Shown here: positions 1 to 7,188 of the stretch, piece by piece
How the letters are laid out: every line of letters begins with the position of its first letter
Position numbering within the stretch: the stretch's first letter is position 1
NCBI RefSeq assembly: GCF_030824435.1
Contig: NZ_JAVBXS010000016.1
Location: 1-64,000 of the forward strand
Reading direction: 5' to 3'
DNA: 64,000 bases
Source: Rheinheimera sp.
GTDB lineage: Bacteria; Pseudomonadota; Gammaproteobacteria; Enterobacterales; Alteromonadaceae
Notes under the pieces: model-generated
The model's input: the letters and a program-made list of their open reading frames with translations, nothing else
What the model was told of the DNA's origin: nothing
The model's database searches: none
Translations under genes and position numbers: made by a program

Positions 1-334
1 TTTTCTTTACGATCAGTTCTTTTTCCGCCTGAAGTTTTTTTGCCTCTTGCCGTTTTATTTCCGGATCTTCTTTTGGCTGTTCTTTTTCAGGTTCAGGTTC
101 TTTTTTGGGTGGCTCTTTTTTCGGCTCAGGTTTCTTTTTGGTTGCTTTGTCCGCTTCTTTTAACTTCGGATTATCAACCACACTGGCTTGCAAAGGTGCA
201 TTACTTGCCGAATACAGTGGCACTACAATCACTTCATTTTTATTAAAAAAATTAAAATTGATAAACAGCGCCAGAAACATCAGCAGATGCACACCTGCTG
301 ATATCTGCAGCGCCTTCTTAAACGACGGATCCAT
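1..334 (-). CDS. tolA: TolA N-terminal part (cut by window edge)
   Basis: TolA is the inner-membrane-anchored, periplasm-spanning protein of the Tol-Pal envelope complex; it couples the TolQ/TolR proton motor to TolB/Pal at the outer membrane during division. The visible reading begins MDPSFKKALQIS, has one hydrophobic segment at about residues 12-30, then turns into the Lys/Glu/Pro-rich stretch (repeats of KKEPEPEKE type) that begins the long helical domain II. About 111 residues are present; the rest lies beyond position 1. The ATG at 334-332 lies one base after the tolR stop, so it is translated with tolR and tolQ. The order tolQ-tolR-tolA supports the assignment, which would be weaker from the low-complexity sequence alone. 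Confidence 0.9.
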   Translation of the reverse strand, partial: MDPSFKKALQISAGVHLLMFLALFINFNFFNKNEVIVVPLYSASNAPLQASVVDNPKLKEADKATKKKPEPKKEPPKKEPEPEKEQPKEDPEIKRQEAKKLQAEKELIVKK

Positions 335-335
335 G

Positions 336-767
336 TTATTTGGACTCCACGTCTTCTGTCATCAATCCTACCGCCGGCGCTCCGGCTTCTTTTAACAGGT
401 TTAATAAATGAATCACCGAACTATATGTTACCCGGCCATCACCTTTAATGATCACTTGAGTACCAGGTTCAATGCTCAGACTGTCGGTTACTTCGGCCTG
501 CAATTGTTCAGCATTCATCGGCCCTTTATTCACACCATCTTTTTCAAAATAATACAAACCGGCTTCATCAACAGTGGCCACTATCGGTGTTTTGCCATCT
601 TTCATCTGCTCAATAGGTTCAGCTTTTGATTTAGGCAATTCCACTTTGACACCCTGAGTGATGATAGGTGTGGTTACCATAAAGATGATCAGCAGTACCA
701 ACATGACGTCGATATAAGGTACTACGTTGATCTCAGCCACCATGCGGCGTTTTTTGCGCACGTACAT
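336..767 (-). CDS. tolR: TolR, Tol-Pal motor component
   Basis: TolR is a small inner-membrane protein of the ExbD/TolR family that forms the proton channel with TolQ and energises TolA. The 143 residues show the family layout: short cytoplasmic N-terminus ([20 protein letters not shown]), one membrane helix at about residues 18-38 with the conserved Asp (YIDVMLVLLIIF) that serves in proton passage, and a periplasmic domain ending in an amphipathic C-terminal part. The length is normal for the family. The start overlaps the tolQ stop by one base (TAATG), so the two genes are probably translationally coupled. The order tolQ-tolR-tolA is the usual one. Confidence 0.96.
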   Translation of the reverse strand: MYVRKKRRMVAEINVVPYIDVMLVLLIIFMVTTPIITQGVKVELPKSKAEPIEQMKDGKTPIVATVDEAGLYYFEKDGVNKGPMNAEQLQAEVTDSLSIEPGTQVIIKGDGRVTYSSVIHLLNLLKEAGAPAVGLMTEDVESK

Positions 768-1453
768 TATTGACCGTCTCCACCGCTGACAGCCTGACGA
801 TGCAGGATATTGGCAAATTCTTCGACAAAGTTTGCGTAGGAGTTTTCCAGTTGTTCAACACGATGGGAAAATCTGTTGTAGGCAATAACAGCAGGAATAG
901 CCGCAAATAAACCTATGGCAGTAGCAATCAGCGCTTCGGCAATACCAGGTGCTACCATCGCCAGCGTTGCCTGCTGCACTGCACCTAATGCAATAAAGGA
1001 GTTCATAATACCCCAGACAGTACCGAACAGACCGATATAAGGACTGATAGAACCAACAGTTGCTAAGAACGGCAAATGCATTTCCAGTCGTTCAACTTCG
1101 CGTGATAAACCAACACGCATAGCACGCTGGGTTCCTTCCATCACAGCGCTTGGCTGACGGGCATTGGTTTTATGCAAACGGGCAAACTCTTTAAAACCAG
1201 CTTTAAATAAAGATTCCATACCACTGACATTAGCCCTGGCACTTACTTCATTGTAAAGTTTGGATAAATCGATACCAGACCAAAAACGGTCTTCAAATTT
1301 ACGGGTGTCTTCGATGGCGGAATTTAACGCTTTATTACGTTGAATAATCATCGCCCAGGACACAATTGAGGCGGTTAACAGAATAGCCATCACACATTGC
1401 ACTATAAAACTTGCATGAAGGATCAGATCGAGAATTGAAAGTTGACCGGCCAC
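767..1453 (-). CDS. tolQ: TolQ, Tol-Pal motor component
   Basis: TolQ is the polytopic ExbB/MotA-family stator protein of the Tol-Pal system and acts in the inner membrane during constriction and outer-membrane maintenance. The 228 residues contain three membrane segments, at about 10-35, 130-155 and 168-190, the last two carrying the Gly/Ala-rich channel helices ([20 protein letters not shown] and [18 protein letters not shown]). The start codon is GTG (1453-1451), chosen because an AGAGGT ribosome-binding site lies eight bases upstream and the N-terminus matches the family. A sigma-70-like promoter is visible at 1504-1532. The thioesterase gene ybgC, which often precedes tolQ, is not present here. 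Confidence 0.96.
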   Translation of the reverse strand: MAGQLSILDLILHASFIVQCVMAILLTASIVSWAMIIQRNKALNSAIEDTRKFEDRFWSGIDLSKLYNEVSARANVSGMESLFKAGFKEFARLHKTNARQPSAVMEGTQRAMRVGLSREVERLEMHLPFLATVGSISPYIGLFGTVWGIMNSFIALGAVQQATLAMVAPGIAEALIATAIGLFAAIPAVIAYNRFSHRVEQLENSYANFVEEFANILHRQAVSGGDGQ

Positions 1454-1503
1454 CAGAAATTACCTCTAAAAAACACTAAAACAAAGTCACAAATTTGGGC
1501 GCT

Positions 1504-1532
1504 ATGATAGGTGACACAGCGTGCTAACTCAA
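1504..1532 (-). promoter_or_regulatory. Predicted sigma-70 promoter of tolQRA
   Basis: Read on the minus strand, TTGAGT (1532-1527) and TATCAT (1509-1504) are separated by 17 bases. Transcription would start near 1497, about 45 bases before the tolQ GTG. This gives the tol genes a promoter of their own, separate from ruvB, which lies about 700 bases upstream on the same strand. Prediction from base pattern only. Confidence 0.55.
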
Positions 1533-1850
1533 CAGCGCAGCCCCCGCTATCTCGAAAAATAATTCGCATTCACCACAGACGGTACCACTTTGCCGTTCAG
1601 TTGAGACAAATGTCGGGTAAAAGTTCATTTTTTACGTTGAATTGAGCAATTTCAGCGATAGAACAGCAAAAAGCGATAGCAATGTCGACAATCGATGAAA
1701 AAAGTAATCTTAAGTATTCATTTCGGGTTCAGCTTTAGAATGTCAAATACAGACAATATAAGCCTTCCGCAACAATAGCGACCATTATTCAGTATTTCTG
1801 AATTTCTATTCGCATTATTTTTTCTAATGTAAAATGGCAATTTTTCTCGT
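1533..1850. other. AT-rich intergenic DNA between tolQ promoter and sRNA promoter
   Basis: About 320 bases without a credible reading frame on either strand. The stretch is AT-rich and has no clear hairpin terminator for ruvB. No remnant of ybgC, the gene often found here in relatives, could be recognised by eye. Confidence 0.5.
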
Positions 1851-1879
1851 TTGAAGTAAATATTCTAAATCTTTAAGAT
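1851..1879 (+). promoter_or_regulatory. Predicted sigma-70 promoter of the candidate sRNA
   Basis: TTGAAG (1851-1856), a 17-base spacer and TAAGAT (1874-1879) form a good sigma-70 pattern on the plus strand. The start would fall near 1886. No plus-strand protein gene follows; the next plus-strand signal is the intrinsic terminator at 2030-2055. Confidence 0.55.
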
Positions 1880-1885
1880 ACGCAG

Positions 1886-2055
1886 GTGTTCTGAGCTAGC
1901 GCAACGGTGTAATACGAGGGTGTTTCACTGTAGTTGAGATCACAGAGTGGTTGGATTGATCGCAAGATAAATCGGATCGCTCAGCATGTTCCCTGGATTT
2001 TTGAAGTTCTACTTCAACTTGTTGCATTCGCCCGCTGTTTAGCGGGCTTTTTTTT
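1886..2055 (+). ncRNA. Candidate small RNA between ruvB and tolQ
   Basis: An orphan transcription unit of about 170 bases: a sigma-70-like promoter at 1851-1879 and a strong intrinsic terminator at 2030-2055, with no plausible coding frame (the longest plus-strand frame runs straight through the terminator). The flanking genes are on the other strand, so the terminator cannot belong to them. Possible structure: CTGAGC (1891-1896) pairs with GCTCAG (1979-1984) to close a domain; TTGAAGT (2001-2007) pairs with ACTTCAA (2011-2017) around a three-base loop; then the terminator hairpin. I do not recognise a known family. It has too few GGA motifs for CsrB and does not resemble Spot 42, RyhB, 6S or GcvB. 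Confidence 0.5.
2030..2055 (+). terminator. Intrinsic terminator of the candidate sRNA
   Basis: GCCCGCT (2030-2036), loop GTTT, AGCGGGC (2041-2047), followed by eight T residues (2048-2055). There is no U-run in the minus-strand direction, so it acts on plus-strand transcription only. Confidence 0.8.
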
Positions 2056-2149
2056 GCCTGAAAATCAAAGCATTGCTGATACATCACCTGCCATTTTGCA
2101 TCTGCAACTCATCCATAACCCAAATCCCAATCATTCAGGCTGGCTGGCG

Positions 2150-3166
2150 TTATTCCTGATCTGAGCCTGGCAAATCAAAACCAAAATGTTTATAAGCGTG
2201 CGGTGATGCAATACGGCCACGGGGTGTGCGCTGAATAAAACCCTGCTGAATTAAAAAAGGCTCTATCACATCTTCAATAGTGTCTTTTTCTTCACCTATA
2301 GCTGCCGCCAGATTATCAAGACCTACAGGACCGCCCATAAATTTTTCTATGATGGCCAGCAACAACTTACGATCCATATAATCAAAACCCTGAGCGTCAA
2401 CGTCCACCATCAACAGCGCCTGATTGGCAATATCCATGCTCACTTCACCATTGGATTTTACCTGAGCAAAATCCCGCACCCTTCTGAGCAACCTGTTCGC
2501 GATACGAGGTGTACCGCGCGAACGACGGGCAATTTCTGTGGCGGCTGGCAAATCGAGTTGTAAATTCAGAAAATGGGCCGAACGCAAAATAATCTGCGCC
2601 AGCTCTTCGACTTTATAAAACTCCAAACGCTGCACTATGCCAAAACGGTCACGCAAAGGCGAGGTTAAAGCACCGGCTCTGGTGGTAGCGCCAACCAGGG
2701 TAAAAGGTGGTAAATCGAGTTTAATAGAGCGGGCTGCAGGACCTTCACCAATCATAATGTCGAGCTGATAGTCTTCCATTGCCGGATATAAAATTTCTTC
2801 AACAACCGGGCTTAACCGATGAATTTCATCAATAAAAAGCACATCATTTGGTTCAAGATTGGTTAACAGCGCAGCTAAATCACCGGCTTTTTCCAGTACC
2901 GGGCCTGAGGTTTGTTTAATATTCACGCCCATTTCATTGGCAACTATCATCGCCAACGTCGTTTTACCTAAGCCTGGTGGGCCAAAAATCAATAAGTGAT
3001 CCAGTGGCTCTCCCCTGCCTCGTGCAGCTTCAATAAAAATAGCCATTTGCTGACGTACATGCGTCTGACCAGTGTAATCGGCCAACGTCTTAGGTCTAAT
3101 CGCCCTGTCTATCACTTCATCTTCGCGGGTCGCTGAAGGTGCTATTAAACGATCTGCTTCTATCAT
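2150..3166 (-). CDS. ruvB: RuvB Holliday-junction branch-migration ATPase
   Basis: RuvB is the hexameric AAA+ motor that, loaded by RuvA, drives branch migration of Holliday junctions; RuvC then cuts. The sequence shows Walker [10 protein letters not shown], Walker [10 protein letters not shown], the sensor segment VGATTRAG and a C-terminal winged helix ([20 protein letters not shown]). I place the start at the ATG giving MIEADRLI, which matches the family N-terminus (338 residues). An in-frame TTG at 3199, preceded by AAGG, would add 11 residues and is an alternative. The gene follows ruvA directly on the same strand. Confidence 0.96.
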   Translation of the reverse strand: MIEADRLIAPSATREDEVIDRAIRPKTLADYTGQTHVRQQMAIFIEAARGRGEPLDHLLIFGPPGLGKTTLAMIVANEMGVNIKQTSGPVLEKAGDLAALLTNLEPNDVLFIDEIHRLSPVVEEILYPAMEDYQLDIMIGEGPAARSIKLDLPPFTLVGATTRAGALTSPLRDRFGIVQRLEFYKVEELAQIILRSAHFLNLQLDLPAATEIARRSRGTPRIANRLLRRVRDFAQVKSNGEVSMDIANQALLMVDVDAQGFDYMDRKLLLAIIEKFMGGPVGLDNLAAAIGEEKDTIEDVIEPFLIQQGFIQRTPRGRIASPHAYKHFGFDLPGSDQE

Positions 3167-3222
3167 GGCTTTACTCAGTGGCACTCTGTGGTTGCCCAAC
3201 AGAAAACCTTGTTAAATCACTA

Positions 3223-3846
3223 TTAAATCATTGATTTTAACGCAGCCTTGATCAGCTGTTCGCTGCTAAAATCTGCCTTAAATACTTTTTTCACGGCCAA
3301 TGCCGCCTGTGCCTGACTATAACCCAGTGAAATTAACGCACTGATGGCGTCTGCTTCCGGGCTTTCTTTCAGTTCAAAGTTTTGCACTTCGTCATCACCT
3401 AACACCAGATGATCAGTGACAGGGGTTGCGATAGACAAACCCCAATCTTTGAGTTTATCGCGCATTTCCACCAATAATCGTTCGGCGGTTTTTTTACCAA
3501 CGCCGGGCAATTTCACTAAGGTGCTGATGTCGTCATGTTGTACACAACGCACAAACTGACTGGCGGTTAAACCCGATAAAATAGTCAGCGCCATTTTAGG
3601 GCCTATGCCGTTGGCTTTAATTAACTGGCGGAACAAACTGCGTTCTGTGGGATTGGCAAAACCATATAACAGCTGGGCATCTTCGCGCACAACAAAATGG
3701 GTATAAATAACGGCTTCCTGGCCAACAGCAGGCAAAGTGTAAAAACTGGTCAGCGGTAACTGCACTTCATAACCCACACCACCCACCTCAATCAGTAAGT
3801 CCGGCGCTTGTTTTTCGGCAATAATGCCCCTTAATCGGCCAATCAT
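3223..3846 (-). CDS. ruvA: RuvA Holliday-junction binding protein
   Basis: RuvA forms tetramers that hold the four-way junction flat and load RuvB. The 207 residues show the N-terminal OB-like domain ([21 protein letters not shown]), two helix-hairpin-helix motifs ([13 protein letters not shown] and [13 protein letters not shown]), and the C-terminal RuvB-binding three-helix domain ([20 protein letters not shown]). The length is close to the E. coli protein. It sits between ruvC and ruvB, with 70 bases to ruvC. No CTG-N10-CAG LexA box is visible in that gap, unlike E. coli, where ruvAB has its own SOS promoter. Confidence 0.96.
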   Translation of the reverse strand: MIGRLRGIIAEKQAPDLLIEVGGVGYEVQLPLTSFYTLPAVGQEAVIYTHFVVREDAQLLYGFANPTERSLFRQLIKANGIGPKMALTILSGLTASQFVRCVQHDDISTLVKLPGVGKKTAERLLVEMRDKLKDWGLSIATPVTDHLVLGDDEVQNFELKESPEADAISALISLGYSQAQAALAVKKVFKADFSSEQLIKAALKSMI

Positions 3847-3916
3847 AAAAAATCCTGCTGCATAAAAATGCGAATTATTGTTATCTGTGCACTGACATGC
3901 CGCGGCTGCACGCGTT

Positions 3917-4438
3917 TTATCTTAAGCGGCCACGTACTGTTTTACTGGCTTGCCCTGCCATGCTAATCAGGCTTTGCTGGGTATGTCCATGACAAAGTGC
4001 AACGGCTAAAGCATCAGCGGCATCAGCCTGTGGGCTGGCCGGCAACTTCAGCAAAGTTTTTACCATATGCTGCACCTGGGTTTTATCGGCAGCACCAGTG
4101 CCCACCACAGATTGTTTCACCTGACGGGCCGAATATTCAAACACTTGTAGCCCTGCCACTTTGGCCGCCACTATAGCAGCACCACGGGCTTGCCCCAGTT
4201 TTAACGCAGAATCAGGGTTGCGCGCCATAAACACCTGTTCTATTGCAAAAACAGTCGGCTGGGTTTGTTCGATGATTTGGCTGACGCCATCAAAAATTTG
4301 TTTTAGCCGGTCCGGCATTTCGCCAAGCGTCATCCGGATACAACCGCTGGCAATATATTCAAATTTGGAACCTTGCTGGCGAATGACGCCATAACCCGTT
4401 AACCGGCTGCCTGGGTCAATGCCTAAAATAATATTCAA
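3917..4438 (-). CDS. ruvC: RuvC Holliday-junction resolvase
   Basis: RuvC is the dimeric, metal-dependent endonuclease that resolves Holliday junctions. The catalytic acidic residues are in place: Asp in [12 protein letters not shown], Glu in AIEQVF, and the pair in [12 protein letters not shown]. The 173 residues are normal for the family. The start is a TTG (4438-4436): a stop codon lies in frame two codons upstream and the N-terminus [11 protein letters not shown] matches relatives, so no ATG or GTG start is possible without losing the first catalytic Asp. Only three bases separate it from the yebC stop, so it is probably translated by coupling. Confidence 0.95.
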   Translation of the reverse strand: MNIILGIDPGSRLTGYGVIRQQGSKFEYIASGCIRMTLGEMPDRLKQIFDGVSQIIEQTQPTVFAIEQVFMARNPDSALKLGQARGAAIVAAKVAGLQVFEYSARQVKQSVVGTGAADKTQVQHMVKTLLKLPASPQADAADALAVALCHGHTQQSLISMAGQASKTVRGRLR

Positions 4439-4441
4439 AGG

Positions 4442-5185
4442 TTATTCAACCAAAGCTAAAACATCATCCGCTATGTCTGCATTATGATAAACGTTTTGCA
4501 CGTCATCAAAATCTTCTAACATATCAATGAGTTTAAAGAATTTCACCACAGTATCAGCGTCAATTTCCGCTTTAGTGGCCGGCACTAAACTGATATCAGC
4601 ATGTTCTGCGTGCAAGCCTACGCGCTCTAAAGCTTCTTTTACATCAACAAAAAGCTCAGGGGTCGTGACCACTTCAAAAGAACCGTCATCGTGGGCAACT
4701 ACATCATCAGCACCGGCTTCCAGCGCTTGTTCCATCAGTTGGTCTTCGTTGACACCAGCGGCAAAACTTAATAAACCCTGACGCGAGAACAAATAAGAAA
4801 CAGAACCGTTAGTACCCAGGTTGCCACCGTATTTGGTAAAAGCACTGCGCACATCCTGCACTGTACGTTTATGGTTGTCAGTCAGGGTTTCGACAATAAT
4901 AGCGACGCCGTTCGGGCCATAACCTTCGTACACCAGCTCTTCAAAATTCTCGCCGCCGTTTTCACCTGCGCCGCGTTTTACCGCCCGCTCTATCACGTCA
5001 CGCGACAAATTGTTTAAAAGTGCTTTAGCAATAGCGGTTCTTAACCTTGGGTTACCATCCGGATCCGGTCCTTGTTTAGCGGACACTGTCAGCTCGCGGA
5101 TCAGTTTGGTAAATATTTTTACCTTTTTGGCATCCTGACGCGCCTTGCGGTGCTTCATATTGGCCCATTTACTATGACCTGCCAT
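4442..5185 (-). CDS. yebC: YebC/PmpR-family DNA-binding regulator
   Basis: Member of the YebC/TACO1 family (247 residues; E. coli YebC has 246). It begins with the conserved [21 protein letters not shown] and has the family block [23 protein letters not shown] followed by an acidic C-terminal half. Family members have been described as transcriptional regulators and, more recently, as factors helping ribosomes through difficult sequences; the role here cannot be told from sequence. It precedes ruvC by three bases, the gene order found in most gammaproteobacteria. Confidence 0.93.
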   Translation of the reverse strand: MAGHSKWANMKHRKARQDAKKVKIFTKLIRELTVSAKQGPDPDGNPRLRTAIAKALLNNLSRDVIERAVKRGAGENGGENFEELVYEGYGPNGVAIIVETLTDNHKRTVQDVRSAFTKYGGNLGTNGSVSYLFSRQGLLSFAAGVNEDQLMEQALEAGADDVVAHDDGSFEVVTTPELFVDVKEALERVGLHAEHADISLVPATKAEIDADTVVKFFKLIDMLEDFDDVQNVYHNADIADDVLALVE

Positions 5186-5240
5186 TTTTATACTCCATCA
5201 AGATATGCGCTTTGGCTTGATATGCTCAATCAACACAGAT

Positions 5241-5264
5241 AAAAACGGCGACTATCTGTCGCCG
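5241..5264 (-). terminator. Intrinsic terminator after aspS
   Basis: On the minus strand CGGCGAC, loop AGATA, GTCGCCG is followed by TTTTT. It lies between the aspS stop and yebC and so splits aspS from the yebC-ruvCAB unit. Confidence 0.75.
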
Positions 5265-5320
5265 CCTCAATTTATTTTATTGTGCTCTTCACAATAAAGC
5301 TGAACCAATAAAACACGGCC

Positions 5321-7108
5321 TTATTTGGCAACTTCTGCTTTGGCAACTACAGCAATACCTAAATCGGCTAACTGTTGCGGATTGGCAAAACCAGGAGCAT
5401 CTGTCAGCGGACAAGCGGCAGTGGCTGTTTTTGGGAACGCCATTACATCACGGATTGAAGTTGCCCCCGTCATCAGCATCACTAACCGGTCCAGACCAAA
5501 AGCCAAACCTGCATGTGGTGGCGCACCATAACGTAAGGCTTCTAACAGGAAACCAAATTTTTCAGCGGCTTCTTCATCGCTGATACCCAATAACTGGAAC
5601 ACTTTCGCCTGCACTTCAGGTGTGTGGATACGCACAGAACCACCACCTAACTCAGTGCCGTTCAGCACCATGTCGTAGGCGTTGGATAATAAAGTGCCAA
5701 GCTCCAGCTTGTCGGTGTCGGTTGACAGGAAAGCTGCAGTGTCCAAAGGTGAGGTAAAAGGATGGTGTACGGCGGAATAACTGCCGTCATCATTTTCTTC
5801 AAACATTGGGAAATCAACAACCCAGAGTGGTTTCCAGCCAGGTTGGGTAATACCCAAATCTTCACCCAGTTTTAAGCGCAAAGCGCCCATGGCTTCACAG
5901 ACGACTTTGGCACGGTCCGCACCAAAGAAGATCAAGTCGCCGTTTTGTGCAGCTGTGCGTGCTAAAATTTCAGCAACAATATCTGCCGTTAAAAACTTGG
6001 CAACAGGTGACTGAATACCTTCCAGGCTCTGAGTCAAATCGTTAACTTTTAACCAGGCCAAACCTTTGGCACCATAAATACCAACAAAAGCGGTGTAAGT
6101 GTCGATGTCTTTGCGTGATACTTTTTCAGCAGCGCCTGGTACTTTTAATGCAACCACACGGCCTTTCGGGTCATTGGCCGGACCTGAGAACACTTTAAAA
6201 TCAACGTCTTTGAGTAAATCAGCCACGTCAACAAACTGCATCGGATTGCGTAAATCCGGTTTGTCTGAACCATATAAACGCATGGCTTCAAAATAGGTCA
6301 TCTGTGGCAATTTGCCTAAATCCACATCCAGCATCGATTTAAACATCGACACCACCATTTCTTCGGTCACAGCCATCACTTGTTCGGCTGTCATAAAGCT
6401 GGTTTCGATATCAATCTGGGTGAATTCCGGCTGACGGTCAGCACGTAAGTCTTCGTCACGGAAACATTTGACGATCTGATAATACCTGTCCATACCGCCC
6501 ATCATCAGCAGCTGTTTAAACAGCTGTGGTGATTGTGGTAACGCAAAAAACTGGCCTTTATGAGTGCGGCTTGGTACTAAATAATCGCGGGCACCTTCAG
6601 GTGTTGCTTTGGTCAGAATGGGCGTTTCAATATCTAAAAAGCCGTTACTGTCCATAAAGTTACGGACAAAGCTTGTGACCTTGGCGCGAAATTTTAATCT
6701 GTCGCTCATCAAAGGGCGGCGGATATCTAAATAACGGTATTTTAAGCGCTGCTCTTCGCTGTTGTTCTGGTTAAAGTCCAGTGGCAGCGCCGGTGCTTTA
6801 TTCAGAATGGTTAAGGCTGAAGCGTAAACTTCCACTTCACCTGTTGCCATGTCTTTATTCACTTGTGAGTCAGGACGAGCGCGCACTGTGCCGGTAATTT
6901 GCACACAGAATTCGTTACGAAGCTCAGCAGCCTGAGCAAACATTTGTGTTAAATCCGGATCAAAAAACACCTGCACCAGACCTTCACGGTCACGCAGATC
7001 GACAAAAATCAGACCACCGAGGTCACGACGACGGTTGATCCAACCGCACAGAGAAACTTGTTGCCCGACATGTTGTGCGTTCAACAGACCGCAATAATGA
7101 CTACGCAT
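5321..7108 (-). CDS. aspS: Aspartyl-tRNA synthetase
   Basis: Class II aminoacyl-tRNA synthetase charging tRNA-Asp in the cytoplasm. The 595 residues match the bacterial form: N-terminal OB-fold anticodon domain ([21 protein letters not shown]), catalytic core with motif 2 region ([18 protein letters not shown]), the bacterial insertion domain, and motif 3 ([15 protein letters not shown]), ending with [10 protein letters not shown]. Bacteria with GatCAB can have non-discriminating versions; I did not see evidence either way. A promoter is predicted just upstream at 7161-7188, and an intrinsic terminator follows at 5241-5264, so it may be monocistronic. Confidence 0.97.
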   Translation of the reverse strand: MRSHYCGLLNAQHVGQQVSLCGWINRRRDLGGLIFVDLRDREGLVQVFFDPDLTQMFAQAAELRNEFCVQITGTVRARPDSQVNKDMATGEVEVYASALTILNKAPALPLDFNQNNSEEQRLKYRYLDIRRPLMSDRLKFRAKVTSFVRNFMDSNGFLDIETPILTKATPEGARDYLVPSRTHKGQFFALPQSPQLFKQLLMMGGMDRYYQIVKCFRDEDLRADRQPEFTQIDIETSFMTAEQVMAVTEEMVVSMFKSMLDVDLGKLPQMTYFEAMRLYGSDKPDLRNPMQFVDVADLLKDVDFKVFSGPANDPKGRVVALKVPGAAEKVSRKDIDTYTAFVGIYGAKGLAWLKVNDLTQSLEGIQSPVAKFLTADIVAEILARTAAQNGDLIFFGADRAKVVCEAMGALRLKLGEDLGITQPGWKPLWVVDFPMFEENDDGSYSAVHHPFTSPLDTAAFLSTDTDKLELGTLLSNAYDMVLNGTELGGGSVRIHTPEVQAKVFQLLGISDEEAAEKFGFLLEALRYGAPPHAGLAFGLDRLVMLMTGATSIRDVMAFPKTATAACPLTDAPGFANPQQLADLGIAVVAKAEVAK

Positions 7109-7160
7109 GCACTGATCCTTTCTACCGGTACTTAAGCTTTACGCTGAAAAATGAGCGCCA

Positions 7161-7188
7161 ATTATATAGAAAAGAAAGCCAAAGTCAC
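7161..7188 (-). promoter_or_regulatory. Predicted promoter of aspS
   Basis: On the minus strand, GTGACT (7188-7183), 16 bases, then a consensus TATAAT (7166-7161). The -35 element overlaps the last codons of the upstream GGDEF gene. The start would fall about 45 bases before the aspS ATG. Confidence 0.45.

Noticed and set aside
1886-2055. Candidate sRNA as a CsrB/RsmY-type molecule
   Set aside because: Only about three GGA motifs, not in hairpin loops; CsrB-family RNAs have many more.
1934-2164. A 76-residue plus-strand open frame between ruvB and tolQ
   Set aside because: It runs through the strong terminator at 2030-2055, has no good ribosome-binding site, and its composition is not protein-like. 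The RNA explanation fits better.
3847-3916. LexA box for ruvAB
   Set aside because: No CTG-N10-CAG pattern; only random CTG triplets.
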